From: Nocardioides abyssi
GTDB taxonomy: Bacteria; Actinomycetota; Actinomycetes; Propionibacteriales; Nocardioidaceae
Length of the DNA: 64,000 bases
Assembly: GCF_030412915.1 (NCBI RefSeq)
Contig: NZ_JAUHJR010000001.1
Span: 62,001-126,000, forward strand
Direction: 5' to 3'
Below are positions 1 to 9,876 of the stretch, piece after piece. A program made the translations under genes and the position numbers. The stretch's first letter is position 1, and the number at the start of each line of letters is the position of its first letter. Under the pieces are notes generated by a model that saw nothing but the letters and a program-made list of their open reading frames with translations, ran no database searches and had not been told where the DNA came from.

Positions 1-45
1 TGGGGCAGCGGCGGGGGCTCCCGCACCCGCTTTACGGTGGGCGTC

Positions 46-684
46 ATGCGGATCACCAAGCTCGGGCACGCCGGCATCCGGATCGAGCACGACGGCACCA
101 CCGTCGTCCTGGACCCCGGCGTCTTCACCGACCCGGGTGCCGTCGACGGCGCCGACGCGGTGCTGGTCACCCACGAGCACCCCGACCACTACGTCGCCGA
201 CACGCTGCGCCGCACCGACGCCGCCGTGCACACCATCGAGGGGGTCGCCGCCCACGTGCGGACCGACGCCCCGGACGTGGCCGAGCGGCTGCACGTCGTG
301 GCGCCGGGGGAGTCCTTCGGCGTCGGCTCGATCTCGGTGCGGGCCGTCGGCGAGCTGCACGCCGTCATCCACCCCGAGCTGCCGCGGATCACCAACTCCG
401 GCTACCTGCTCGACCTCGGCGGGACGAAGGTCTTCCACCCCGGCGACGCCCTCACCGGCCCCGGCGAGCCGATCGACCTGCTGCTGCTCCCCGTCTCCGC
501 GCCGTGGCTCCGCGTGGGGGAGGCCGTCGACTTCGCCCGCGAGGTCGGCGCCCCCCGCAACCTCGCCATCCACGACCGCGTCTACTCCGACGCCGGCCTC
601 GGCATCGTCGACGGCCACCTGCAGCGCTTCCTCGAGCCCGCCGGCCAGGCCTACGCCCGCCTCCCCGACGGCGCCGACCTCTGA
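46..684 (+). CDS. Metallo-beta-lactamase-fold metal-dependent hydrolase
   Basis: A 212-residue cytoplasmic hydrolase of the UlaG-like metallo-beta-lactamase group. The zinc-binding signature THEHPDHY lies near residues 44-51, followed by an HPGDA motif near residue 131 and a late histidine (AIHDR), which together form the usual two-metal site. There is no signal peptide. I chose the ATG at 46; an in-frame GTG nine bases upstream (37) is also possible. The substrate cannot be read from the sequence. The gene stands alone, followed by about 500 bases of repeats. The fold is well supported, the specific function is not. Confidence 0.85.
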   Translation: MRITKLGHAGIRIEHDGTTVVLDPGVFTDPGAVDGADAVLVTHEHPDHYVADTLRRTDAAVHTIEGVAAHVRTDAPDVAERLHVVAPGESFGVGSISVRAVGELHAVIHPELPRITNSGYLLDLGGTKVFHPGDALTGPGEPIDLLLLPVSAPWLRVGEAVDFAREVGAPRNLAIHDRVYSDAGLGIVDGHLQRFLEPAGQAYARLPDGADL

Positions 685-701
685 CCCCACCCGCGCCCAC
701 C

Positions 702-1113
702 GCTGGTCGAGCAGGGAGGCGCGCCAAAGCCGACCGTTGACGAGACCCCTGGCAGCCGAACGTCGGCCTTGAGGCCGTGGGTGGTCGCGGTAGGGCAGCA
801 ATAAGGACGAGGTACGCCGCGGGTCGCGGTTGCTTCCCGGCTCACGGCAGCCTCGCCTCGGCTGCTGCCTCCGGCTGGTTGAGGAGGGCCGCCAGGCCCG
901 TCTCGAAACCCGCCGCCCCGCTGGTCGAGCAGCGAGCCCTCGGCGAGCGTCGACGAGACCCTGCAGCCGACCTTCGGCATGCGGGCCTGGGTGGTCGCGG
1001 TGGGAGCAGCGATGAGGACGGGTACGCCGTGGCTCGCGGTTGCTTCCCGGCTCGCGGCGGGCGGTTTCGGCTGGTTGAGGAAGGCGCGCAGCGCCTGTCT
1101 CGAAACCCGCCGA
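702..1113. repeat. Two imperfect ~200-bp tandem copies built from the palindromic intergenic repeat family
   Basis: The 514-base gap before the DUF222 gene holds no credible gene. It consists of two diverged copies, about 702-919 and 920-1113. Each starts with a GCTGGTCGAGCAG head, passes through GAGACCC, a GGGTGGTCGCGGT block and a GGTTGCTTCCCGGCTC block, and ends in a GGCTGGTTGAGGA...CTCGAAACCCGC element (874-911 and 1070-1112). The same heads and tails recur at 2470-2655, 26022, 28270-28439, 45834 and 56690, so this is a dispersed element family. Confidence 0.8.
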
Positions 1114-1198
1114 GACTCGTTGAAGTTGTTGTCCGAATGCTGGTCTGACCTGGGGAAACAGCCCCGTGACTGTCGGTGGTCGCTGCTTGAGTAGACCC

Positions 1199-2461
1199 AT
1201 GGCCAAGGACTCCCGACACAGTGCGCACCCGGTGTGCCGCGCGGTTGCGAAGTCCCGCAAGAAGGCCCGTTCGGCCTGCAGCTCCCAGCTGTGGCAGATG
1301 TCGGATGACGAGGTCTCGACCGCCCTGCTGGAGGCGACCCGGCTCCGGGCCCAGGTCGAGGCCCTCGAGCTCAAGCTGGCCGCCGAGGCCGACCGCCGCG
1401 CGGTCGGCGACAAGGTCGGCGCGACCGACACCGCCTCGTGGTGGGGACACGAGACCCACCAGGACCGACCGACGGCCAAGCGGCGGATGCGCTTGGCCGA
1501 GTCGCTGGACCGTCATACGCCGACGTCGGCCGCGCTGGCGGAGGGCGCGATCAGCGTCGACCACGCGAAGGTCATCGCCGACTGCGTCGACCGGCTGCCC
1601 GACGACCCGCCCGACGCGACCATCCCGGAGCGGGCCGAGAAGCACCTCTTGAACGAGGCGCTCGACGTCACGCCGAAGACGCTGGCGATCCTGGCCAAGC
1701 ATGTCCTCACCGTCGTCGCACCCGGGATCGGCGAGGAACGCGACGCCCGCGCCCTCGAACGAGAAGAACGCGAAGCCCGCGCCAACGCCTGGCTCACGAT
1801 GTGTCCCGACGGCAAAGGATCGGTGCGCGGCAAGTTCTCCATCCCCACCCTGCACGGCGAGATGCTGAGGAAGATGCTGCTCGCGTTCGCTGCCCCGAAG
1901 CACCAAGCCGCCGTCAAGGGCGAGGAGGCTGCAGAAGCAGGGGATCGCCGTCCTTCGCCGGAGCGGATGGGCGACGCGTTCTGCGAGCTCCTCGAACGCC
2001 TGCCCGCCGATCGCCTCCCGAACCTCGGCGGACTCAACGCCTCCGTCGTCGTCACCATCGACTACTCGAGCCTGACCAGCGACGCCGGGCGAGCGGCTCT
2101 GGACGACGGCCAGCCGATCTCCGCGTCGATGGCGCGCCGGATGGCCTGCGAAGCCGGCCTTCTCCCCGCCGTCCTCGGCACCCGGAGCGAGGTCCTCGAC
2201 CTGGGACGCACCGCACGGCTGTTCTCCGCCGGCCAGCGGCGGGCCCTCGCGGTCGGCCAGCGCACCTGCACCGCGACCGGATGCGACTGGTCCGCCCACC
2301 TCTGCCACGCCCACCACGACGAGAGCTGGCTCCGAGGCGGCCACACCGACATCGGCAACGCCCGGTTGCTCTGCCCGCGGCACCACGCCCGCATCCACGA
2401 CCCACGCTTCGAGACCACGATCCACCCCGACAACCAGGTCACGTTCCACATGCGGACCTAG
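1199..2461 (+). CDS. DUF222 / HNH endonuclease domain protein (13E12 repeat family type)
   Basis: A 420-residue protein with an N-terminal DUF222 helical domain (about residues 35-330, including RMRLAESLDRHTPT and SVDHAKVIADC) and a C-terminal HNH nuclease domain from about residue 357. The HNH domain contains CTATGCDWSAHLC, then HHDESW and LCPRHHARIHD, giving two Cys pairs and the HH...H core. This architecture matches the multicopy 13E12 family of actinobacteria, whose role is unknown. I chose ATG 1199; a GTG at 1166 adds 11 residues, and neither has a strong ribosome-binding site. The gene is bracketed by copies of the intergenic repeat family, which hints at mobility, although no transposase or integrase is present. 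Confidence 0.88.
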   Translation: MAKDSRHSAHPVCRAVAKSRKKARSACSSQLWQMSDDEVSTALLEATRLRAQVEALELKLAAEADRRAVGDKVGATDTASWWGHETHQDRPTAKRRMRLAESLDRHTPTSAALAEGAISVDHAKVIADCVDRLPDDPPDATIPERAEKHLLNEALDVTPKTLAILAKHVLTVVAPGIGEERDARALEREEREARANAWLTMCPDGKGSVRGKFSIPTLHGEMLRKMLLAFAAPKHQAAVKGEEAAEAGDRRPSPERMGDAFCELLERLPADRLPNLGGLNASVVVTIDYSSLTSDAGRAALDDGQPISASMARRMACEAGLLPAVLGTRSEVLDLGRTARLFSAGQRRALAVGQRTCTATGCDWSAHLCHAHHDESWLRGGHTDIGNARLLCPRHHARIHDPRFETTIHPDNQVTFHMRT

Positions 2462-2469
2462 ACCGCGAT

Positions 2470-2655
2470 ACCGCCGGTCGAGCAGCGAGCCCCGGCGACA
2501 CCGCCGGTCGAGCAGCGAGCCCCGGTGGCACCGCTGGTCGAGCAGGGAGGCGCGCCGGCGCCGGCCGTTGACGAGACCCCGCGACGGGCGCAGGGCAGCG
2601 ACCACGGTCACCGGGGCTCGAGACGGTTGCCAGCGCAACCTCCGACCGGCGGGAG
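2470..2655. repeat. Mosaic of intergenic palindromic repeats downstream of the DUF222 gene
   Basis: Two 30-bp head units (2470-2499, 2500-2529; CCGGTCGAGCAGCGAGCCCC) are followed by a fuller element (2530-2581) with the head GCTGGTCGAGCAGGGAGGCG and tail CCGTTGACGAGACCCC. A spacer GCGCAGGGCAGCGACCACGG leads to a degraded inverted element (about 2618-2650). The spacer recurs at 28325-28347 next to another cluster, so the copies move or recombine as composites. No gene lies here. Confidence 0.75.
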
Positions 2656-2661
2656 GAGGGG

Positions 2662-3945
2662 TCAGTCGGCGAGGGCGTCGCGGACGGGGACGAACTTGGC
2701 CTGCGACTCGGCGAGCTCGGACTCAGGGTCGGAGTCGGCGACGACCCCGCAGCCGGCGAAGAGGCGGACGGAGTCGCCCTCGTGGAAGCCCGAGCGCAGG
2801 GCGATGCCCCACTCGCCGTCGCCGGAGGCGTCCATCCAGCCGACGGGGCCGGCGTACTGGCCGCGGTCCATCCCCTCGATCCGCGAGATGAGGGCGGTGG
2901 CCTCGGGGGTGGGGGTGCCGCCGACGGCCGCGGACGGGTGCAGGGCCTCGGCGAGTTGGAGCGAGGACACGGTGGCGGCGTCGTGGACGACCCCGTTGAC
3001 GTCGGTGGCGAGGTGCATGACGTTCGGCAGGTGCAGGACGAACGGCGCCTCGGGGACGTTCATCGACGAGCAGTGCGGCTCGAGCGCGTCGGCGACCGAG
3101 CGGACGGCGTACTCGTGCTCCTCGAGGTCCTTCGACGACCGCGCCAGCGTCGCGGCCAGCGCCAGGTCGCGCTCGTCGTCGCCGGTGCGGCGGATGGTGC
3201 CGGCGAGCACGCGCGAGGTGACCAGGCCGCGCTCGCGGCGGACGAGCATCTCGGGCGTCGCGCCGAACATGCCGTCGACGTGGAAGGTCCAGCACATCGG
3301 GTAGCCGGTGGCCAGGCGCCGCAGCGGCCACCGCACGTCCAGCGGCTCGGCAGCGGTGGCGATGAGGTCGCGGGCGAGCACGACCTTCTCCAGCTCGCCG
3401 CCCTCGATCCGGGAGACGGCGTCGGCGACGACGCTCATCCACCGCTCGCCGTCCAGGGCGCCGTCGGCGAAGGTCAGCCCGACGGGCGGGGGAGGTACGT
3501 CGCGGACACGGACGTCCGCGACCGGCTCCGGCGCGTCGGCCGGCGAGACGGTGGTGACCCAGGCCCGGTCGCCGCGGCGGCCGACGACGACCGACGGCAC
3601 GACGAGCACCGAGTCCCCGGGCTCGTCGGCGAAGGCGAACGTCCCGAACGACACGAGCCCGGTGCCGGGCTCCTGCACCTCGTCGACGACCTCGGCGCGG
3701 GCGACCATCTCGCTCCACCACTTGGCGGCGTCGGCGAACCGGGTCGGCCCCTGCGTTCGCAGCCGCGCCGCCACGCCCCAGCCGACGATCCCCTCGCCGC
3801 GACGCAGCCAGGTGACCGGGGCGTCCGACGGGAGGAGGTCGAGCAGCGAACCGAGCGCTGCGGGTGAGTCCGGGTCGAGCGCGGTCGTCCGCGCGACCAG
3901 CCGGCCTGCGGACACCTGCTCGTCCGGAGCCGTACGGGTGGTCAC
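2662..3945 (-). CDS. menF: Isochorismate synthase (menaquinone pathway)
   Basis: A 427-residue chorismate-utilising enzyme that converts chorismate to isochorismate, the first committed step to menaquinone. The C-terminal half carries the family core: VLAGTIRRT, the E-H-Y region (EEHEYAVRSV), LHPSAAVGGTP and the final GCGVVADSDPESE motif that binds Mg and chorismate. Isochorismate synthase is preferred over anthranilate or salicylate synthases because menG lies just beyond a divergent neighbour. The start is GTG at 3945. The 3' end abuts the repeat mosaic. A siderophore-type isochorismate synthase cannot be excluded, but no siderophore genes are nearby. Confidence 0.88.
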   Translation of the reverse strand: MTTRTAPDEQVSAGRLVARTTALDPDSPAALGSLLDLLPSDAPVTWLRRGEGIVGWGVAARLRTQGPTRFADAAKWWSEMVARAEVVDEVQEPGTGLVSFGTFAFADEPGDSVLVVPSVVVGRRGDRAWVTTVSPADAPEPVADVRVRDVPPPPVGLTFADGALDGERWMSVVADAVSRIEGGELEKVVLARDLIATAAEPLDVRWPLRRLATGYPMCWTFHVDGMFGATPEMLVRRERGLVTSRVLAGTIRRTGDDERDLALAATLARSSKDLEEHEYAVRSVADALEPHCSSMNVPEAPFVLHLPNVMHLATDVNGVVHDAATVSSLQLAEALHPSAAVGGTPTPEATALISRIEGMDRGQYAGPVGWMDASGDGEWGIALRSGFHEGDSVRLFAGCGVVADSDPESELAESQAKFVPVRDALAD

Positions 3946-4085
3946 CCCGCGAGCCTACCCGCGGGTCCGGCCCGGTCCGGAGGCCAGGCGGACCCGCTCA
4001 GCGGCGTCTCAGGCCGGCCGGTTAGCGTCCCGGGGGCGCCCGTCCGGGGTGCCCGGCCCTGCAGTCAGCACCCAGGAGTACTCCC

Positions 4086-4721
4086 GTGAGCAGCCCCACG
4101 ACCTCGTCCGCCAAGACCACCGTCCTCGGCCTCCTCGCCGGGCTCGTCGTGCTCGCCCTGCTGGTGGTCTTCGCCGTGCTGCTGCCCCGGGCGACCGACG
4201 GCGCCGGCGCGGAGGAGTCGCTGGGCCTGCCCGACACGCTGCCGGGCGGCTACACCGCGGCCGACCTGGAGAAGGCGTTCACCGAGCAGTACGACGCCGA
4301 CCAGGCCAAGACCGTCGCCGACCGCGAGTCCGCGGCCCGCGAGCACGCCGACGAGGTGCTGGGCGACGTCTACGAGTACGCCGTCGAGACCCGCGTCTAC
4401 GCCAGCGAGGACCTCTCGACGGCCGTCTCGGTCCAGGCCTTCCGCGCCCCCGGCGGCGCGTTCGCGCCGGAGCGGATCTCCGAGGACGGCGCGGCCGCGT
4501 CCGGCGTGGCCACCCAGGAGCTGGTCCGCGAGGGCGACGCGGTCTGCATCGTGCAGCGCGCCGCCGCCGACCCCGCCGCCGGCGCGCCCCAGGGCGACAC
4601 CCCGTCGTACGTCTCGTGCCAGCGCAGCGAGGACGACCTGACCGTGCAGGCCGCCGCCGGCGCGATGTCCGCCGAGGACCTCGTCGCCATCGTCGACGCC
4701 GCGTGGGACGCCGTCGTCTGA
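4086..4721 (+). CDS. Membrane-anchored protein of unknown function
   Basis: A 211-residue protein with one N-terminal transmembrane helix (about residues 11-32, GLLAGLVVLALLVVFAVLL) after a short Ser/Thr-rich cytoplasmic stretch, and an extracytoplasmic domain of about 175 residues. The outer part holds two cysteines (near CIVQRA and YVSCQRS) that could form a disulfide. GTG 4086 has an AGGAG site eight bases upstream. It lies between menF (divergent) and menG (same strand, 44 bases on), but I recognise no family and infer no role in menaquinone synthesis. Confidence 0.75.
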   Translation: MSSPTTSSAKTTVLGLLAGLVVLALLVVFAVLLPRATDGAGAEESLGLPDTLPGGYTAADLEKAFTEQYDADQAKTVADRESAAREHADEVLGDVYEYAVETRVYASEDLSTAVSVQAFRAPGGAFAPERISEDGAAASGVATQELVREGDAVCIVQRAAADPAAGAPQGDTPSYVSCQRSEDDLTVQAAAGAMSAEDLVAIVDAAWDAVV

Positions 4722-4765
4722 GCCGCGGGTACGGCGGCGCCGTGCCGCCGCCGTAGGGTTCAGCC

Positions 4766-5455
4766 GTGGCCCGTGCAGAGCTCGACAAGCAGCCGACCGA
4801 CGTCCGTCGGATGTTCGACGCGGTCGCGCGTCGCTACGACCTGACCAACGACGTCCTGTCCCTGGGGCAGGACCGCCGCTGGCGCCACGAGGTCATCGAG
4901 GCGGTCGACGCCGGCTGGGGCGACCTGGTGCTCGACCTCGCCGCCGGCACCGGCACCTCGAGCCAGCCCTTCGCCGACCGCGGCGCGACCGTGGTGCCGT
5001 GCGACTTCTCCCTCGGGATGCTCCGCGTCGGGAAGCAGGCCCGCCCGCACCTGCCGTTCACCGCCGGTGACGGGACCCGGTTGCCGTTCGCCGACGACAC
5101 CTTCGACGCGGTGACGATCTCCTTCGGGCTGCGCAACATCGTCGACCCGCTGGCCGGCCTGCGCGAGATGCGCCGGGTCACCAAGCCGGGCGGGCGGCTC
5201 GTGGTCTGCGAGTTCAGCCACCCGACCAACGCCGCGTTCCGCACGGTCTACCTGGAGTACCTCATGAAGGCGCTCCCCGCGATCGCCCGCGCGGTCTCCT
5301 CCGCGCCGGACGCCTACGTCTACCTCGCCGAGTCGATCCGCGCCTGGCCCGACCAGCGCGGCCTCGCCGACCTCGTCGCCGAGGCTGGCTGGGAGCGCCC
5401 CGAGTGGCGCGACCTCTCCTCGGGCATCGTCGCCCTCCACCGCGCGACGAAGTAG
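4766..5455 (+). CDS. menG: Demethylmenaquinone methyltransferase
   Basis: A 229-residue class I SAM-dependent methyltransferase of the UbiE/MenG family that adds the ring methyl group in the last step of menaquinone synthesis. It has the family opening [23 protein letters not shown] motif [11 protein letters not shown] (about residues 53-62), the acidic D at the end of strand 2 (PCDFSLGML), and the MenG/UbiE signature [24 protein letters not shown]. The length is typical. The GTG start at 4766 fits the family N-terminus. The context (menF nearby, menaquinone-dependent complex I downstream, then polyprenyl synthase) agrees. Confidence 0.95.
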   Translation: MARAELDKQPTDVRRMFDAVARRYDLTNDVLSLGQDRRWRHEVIEAVDAGWGDLVLDLAAGTGTSSQPFADRGATVVPCDFSLGMLRVGKQARPHLPFTAGDGTRLPFADDTFDAVTISFGLRNIVDPLAGLREMRRVTKPGGRLVVCEFSHPTNAAFRTVYLEYLMKALPAIARAVSSAPDAYVYLAESIRAWPDQRGLADLVAEAGWERPEWRDLSSGIVALHRATK

Positions 5456-5511
5456 CGCCGCCCCGGCCGATCTACCCGACCCCGACCCGACCCCCGAAGG
5501 TCGGTCCGCGG

Positions 5512-5630
5512 TTGTCCACAGGTGCGGGCGCCCCGGCGGGGTAGTCCGTGACGGTCCGCAGGCCCGGGAGCCCGATCCGCCTGCCGAACGTCACGGACTA
5601 TCCCGGCGACCGCGCGCGGGCTGTGGACAA
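5512..5630. repeat. 119-bp nested inverted repeat upstream of the nuo operon
   Basis: Outer arms TTGTCCACAG (5512-5521) and CTGTGGACAA (5621-5630) are perfect inverted copies. Inner arms TAGTCCGTGACG (5542-5553) and CGTCACGGACTA (5589-5600) are also perfect and 12 bp long. A GCAGG/CCTGC pair sits inside, and the GC-rich stretches between the arms are partly complementary. The rest of the 429-base menG-nuoA gap holds an 11-bp direct repeat CAGGTCAGACC (5672, 5722) and the Rex-like site. I see no gene in it. Confidence 0.8.
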
Positions 5631-5803
5631 GGGTGGACTGCGCCACAAGCCGCGTGCACGCACCGTTCCCGCAGGTCAGACCGGCGATCCATATAAGCAA
5701 CGCCGCCGTGTCCTAAATGCCCAGGTCAGACCCGGTTTGACCGGTTCCCACCCCCGGGGTGCACCAACCCGGGGCGAGTGGCACTATGTGTTCCGCACCA
5801 CTT

Positions 5804-5819
5804 AGTGATTCTGTTCACA
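5804..5819. promoter_or_regulatory. Rex-like redox operator upstream of nuoA
   Basis: AGTGATTCTGTTCACA matches 10 of the 13 specified positions of the Streptomyces Rex operator pattern TGTGAAC-N3-TTCACA, with an intact right half (TTCACA). It lies 66 bases before the nuoA GTG. Rex senses NADH/NAD+ and is known to control nuo in Streptomyces coelicolor. Binding here is inferred. Confidence 0.5.
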
Positions 5820-5884
5820 AGGTCACATGGTGCACGGAAGCGACACCCGACCGACGTTCCGATCAGGACCGAACAGGAGTGCCC

Positions 5885-6244
5885 GTGGAGCTCTACACGC
5901 CGGTGCTGGCCCTCGTCGCGCTGGCCACCCTGTTCGCGGTCGGCTCGGTCGCGATGAGCGCGCTGGTCGGCCCCAAGCGCTACAACCGGGCCCGGCTCGA
6001 CAGCTACGAGTGCGGCATCGAGCCCACCCCGCAGCCGGTCGGCGGCGGCCGCTTCCCGGTGAAGTACTACATCACCGCGATGCTCTTCATCGTCTTCGAC
6101 ATCGAGATCATCTTCCTCTACCCGTGGGCCGTGCACTTCGACGCGATGGCCTTCTTCGGGCTCATCGAGATGGTCGTCTTCATCGCCACCGTCTTCGTCG
6201 CCTACGCCTACGTGTGGCGCCGCGGCGGCCTCGAGTGGGACTGA
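5885..6244 (+). CDS. nuoA: NADH-quinone oxidoreductase subunit A
   Basis: A 119-residue membrane subunit of complex I with three predicted transmembrane helices. It has the family hallmarks YECGIEP after helix 1 and the helix 2 stretch [16 protein letters not shown] 5885 has AGGAG at 5875-5879, five bases upstream, and gives the standard family length; longer in-frame starts run into the regulatory gap. It is the first gene of a 14-subunit operon that couples NADH oxidation and menaquinone reduction to proton export. Confidence 0.96.
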   Translation: MELYTPVLALVALATLFAVGSVAMSALVGPKRYNRARLDSYECGIEPTPQPVGGGRFPVKYYITAMLFIVFDIEIIFLYPWAVHFDAMAFFGLIEMVVFIATVFVAYAYVWRRGGLEWD

Positions 6245-6314
6245 GAGCCGCGATGCACCTGACCTCGCGCACCTCGCGACTCCCAGCACCTGCACCTGCG
6301 GAAGGAACTGCCTG

Positions 6315-6869
6315 ATGGGCATCGAGGAGAAGCTCCCCAGCGGCGTCCTGCTGACGACCGTGGAAGGCGTCGCCGGCTACATGCGCAAGGCGTCGTTCTG
6401 GCCCGCGACCTTCGGCCTGGCCTGCTGCGCCATCGAGATGATGACCAGCGGCGGACCGAAGTACGACCTGGCCCGCTTCGGCATGGAGGTCTTCCGCGCC
6501 AGCCCGCGCCAGGCCGACCTGATGATCGTGGCCGGGCGGGTGAGCCAGAAGATGGCGCCGGTCCTGCGCCAGATCTACGACCAGATGGCCGAGCCCAAGT
6601 GGGTGCTGGCCATGGGCGTGTGCGCCTCGAGCGGCGGCATGTTCAACAACTACGCGATCGTCCAGGGCGTCGACCACGTCGTGCCGGTCGACATGTACCT
6701 CCCCGGCTGCCCGCCGCGCCCGGAGATGCTCATCGACGCGATCCTCAAGCTCCACGACCAGGTGCAGCAGACCAAGCTCGGTCCCCACCGCGCCCGCGAG
6801 GTCGAGGAGCAGGAGAACGCCGCGCTCCGTGCCCTGCCCACCTCGGACATGAAGGGCCTGCTGCGGTGA
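6315..6869 (+). CDS. nuoB: NADH-quinone oxidoreductase subunit B
   Basis: A 184-residue peripheral subunit that holds the N2 4Fe-4S cluster, the last electron carrier before menaquinone. The cluster ligands are visible: the adjacent pair C37-C38 ([10 protein letters not shown]), C103 (GVCASSGG) and C132 (PGCPPRP). The ATG at 6315 follows GAAGGAA. The stop overlaps the nuoC start in a GTGA arrangement. The C-terminal tail after about residue 160 is charged and variable. Confidence 0.97.
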   Translation: MGIEEKLPSGVLLTTVEGVAGYMRKASFWPATFGLACCAIEMMTSGGPKYDLARFGMEVFRASPRQADLMIVAGRVSQKMAPVLRQIYDQMAEPKWVLAMGVCASSGGMFNNYAIVQGVDHVVPVDMYLPGCPPRPEMLIDAILKLHDQVQQTKLGPHRAREVEEQENAALRALPTSDMKGLLR

Positions 6870-7636
6870 CGGACGACGACAAGACCGGCACGGCCGACAA
6901 GACCGACACGACCGGCAAGGCCCCGGACCAGCGCGCGGTCGAGGAGTCCCCGGAGAACGCCCCGGCCACCCTCGACCCCGAGGTGCGCGCCGTCGGCGCC
7001 CGGCACGGCATGTTCGGCACCCGAGGCTCCGGCGACACCAGCGGGTACGGCGGTCTGGTGCAGCCGGTGGTGTATCCCGGCCTGGCCCGTCGTCCGCTGG
7101 ACGGCTGGCACGAGGAGGTCGCCTCCGCGCTCGACGCCGCGCTGGCCGCGGCCGGTGTGAGCGACGGGATCGAGGGGGTCGTCGTGCACCGCGGCGAGCT
7201 CACCTTCCACGTCCGCCGCGACGCGCTGCCGTCGGTCGCCCGGGCGCTGCGCGACGACCCGTCGCTGCGTTTCGAGGTGCTCAGCGGGGTGAGCGGGGTG
7301 CACTATCCCGACGACGCCGGTCGCGAGATCCACGTGGTCCACCACCTGCTGTCGATGACCTGGAACCGCCGGGTCCGCCTCGAGGTCTCGGTGCCCGACG
7401 CCGACCCGCACCTGCCGTCGGTCGTGACGACGTACCCCACGGCCGACTGGCACGAGCGCGAGACCTACGACATGTTCGGCGTGGTCTTCGACGGCCACCC
7501 CGCGCTCACGCGCATCCTCATGCCCGACGACTGGCCGGGCCACCCCCAGCGCAAGGACTACCCGCTGGGCGGCATCCCCGTGGAGTACAAGGGCGGCAGC
7601 GTGCCGCCGCCCGACCAGCGACGGAGCTACAACTGA
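6866..7636 (+). CDS. nuoC: NADH-quinone oxidoreductase subunit C
   Basis: A 256-residue subunit of the peripheral arm (30-kDa type). The core carries [21 protein letters not shown], the usual signature split by one residue, and ends [15 protein letters not shown]. The GTG start overlaps the nuoB stop by four bases. The first ~45 residues are a low-complexity Asp/Lys/Thr and Pro/Glu-rich extension beyond the usual core, as in other subunits of this operon. NuoC and NuoD are separate here, unlike in E. coli. Confidence 0.95.
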   Translation: MTDDDKTGTADKTDTTGKAPDQRAVEESPENAPATLDPEVRAVGARHGMFGTRGSGDTSGYGGLVQPVVYPGLARRPLDGWHEEVASALDAALAAAGVSDGIEGVVVHRGELTFHVRRDALPSVARALRDDPSLRFEVLSGVSGVHYPDDAGREIHVVHHLLSMTWNRRVRLEVSVPDADPHLPSVVTTYPTADWHERETYDMFGVVFDGHPALTRILMPDDWPGHPQRKDYPLGGIPVEYKGGSVPPPDQRRSYN

Positions 7637-7637
7637 C

Positions 7638-8978
<1,341 letters not shown>

Positions 8979-9060
8979 AGCTCACCCCACGGAGTTCTTC
9001 GCTCCTCCGCTCTGCTCCTCCGCGAACAACACCGCGGGGACCCCGAAAGGTCGGTGGCCG

Positions 9061-9876
9061 ATGATCAGCGACGAGTCGCTGGCCGAGCTGCGCGCGATCG
9101 CCGCGCGCTACCCGCAGCCGCGCTCGGGCCTGCTGCCGATGCTGCACCTGGTGCAGTCGGTCGAGGGCCGGATCACCCCCGAGGGCATCGAGGCCTGCGC
9201 CGACGTGCTCGGCATCTCCGCGGCCGAGGTCAGCGGGGTCGCGACGTTCTACACGATGTACAAGCGCAAGCCCGTCGGCGACTACCACGTCGGCGTCTGC
9301 ACCAACACGTTGTGCGCGGTCATGGGCGGCGACGAGATCTTCGCCCGGCTCAAGGAACACCTCGACGTCGGCAACGACGAGACCACCGCCGACGGCAAGG
9401 TGACGCTGGAGCACCTCGAGTGCAACGCGGCCTGCGACTACGCGCCGGTGATGATGGTGAACTGGGAGTTCGTCGACAACCAGACCCCCGAGTCGGCGGT
9501 GCAGCTGGTCGACGACCTCCGCTCGGGAGCCGAGGTCCGCTCCACGCGGGGCCCGCGCATCTGCACCTGGCGCGAGGCCTCCCGGGTGCTCGCCGGCTTC
9601 CCCGACGGCCGCGTCGACGAGGGCCCGAGCGCGGGCCCGGCGTCGCTGGTCGGCCTCGGCATCGCGGCCGAGCGCGGCTGGTCCGCGCCGTCCGTCGAGG
9701 AGGCCCAGGACGCCCAGGACGCGCGCGACGGCGAGGGCGGCCACGCGGTCGCCGAGGAGCCGGAGCGCGAGGCGGCGGCCACCGAGGACGCCGGCACGAA
9801 GGAGGCCGAGGCCGCCGTGGTGGAGAAGGAGAGCCCGACCACCGGGACGGCCGCGGAGAAGGGAGACGCGCAGTGA
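9061..9876 (+). CDS. nuoE: NADH-quinone oxidoreductase subunit E
   Basis: A 271-residue 24-kDa-type subunit carrying the N1a 2Fe-2S cluster: C80 and C85 (VCTNTLC) and C121 and C125 (ECNAAC). I chose ATG 9061, which follows GAAAGG. A GTG at 8965 would add 32 residues and overlap nuoD, but that stretch has many A/T third positions and looks non-coding. After about residue 215 comes an Ala/Glu-rich tail of roughly 55 residues not needed for the fold. The stop overlaps nuoF (GTGA). Confidence 0.93.
   Translation: MISDESLAELRAIAARYPQPRSGLLPMLHLVQSVEGRITPEGIEACADVLGISAAEVSGVATFYTMYKRKPVGDYHVGVCTNTLCAVMGGDEIFARLKEHLDVGNDETTADGKVTLEHLECNAACDYAPVMMVNWEFVDNQTPESAVQLVDDLRSGAEVRSTRGPRICTWREASRVLAGFPDGRVDEGPSAGPASLVGLGIAAERGWSAPSVEEAQDAQDARDGEGGHAVAEEPEREAAATEDAGTKEAEAAVVEKESPTTGTAAEKGDAQ

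Noticed and set aside
1199..2461. Homing endonuclease inside an intron or intein
   Set aside because: The DUF222 gene is free-standing with no interrupted host gene or splice features.
842..2638. Long open frame opposite the DUF222 gene
   Set aside because: It follows the codon pattern of the real gene on the other strand and runs through repeats. High GC makes such shadows common.
5512..5630. Replication origin, because of two TTGTCCACA sites
   Set aside because: Only two boxes occur and no dnaA, dnaN or box cluster is near, so an origin is not supported.
5548..5805. Small open frame in the nuo upstream gap
   Set aside because: It overlaps the inverted repeats and the Rex-like site, has atypical codon use and no ribosome-binding site.
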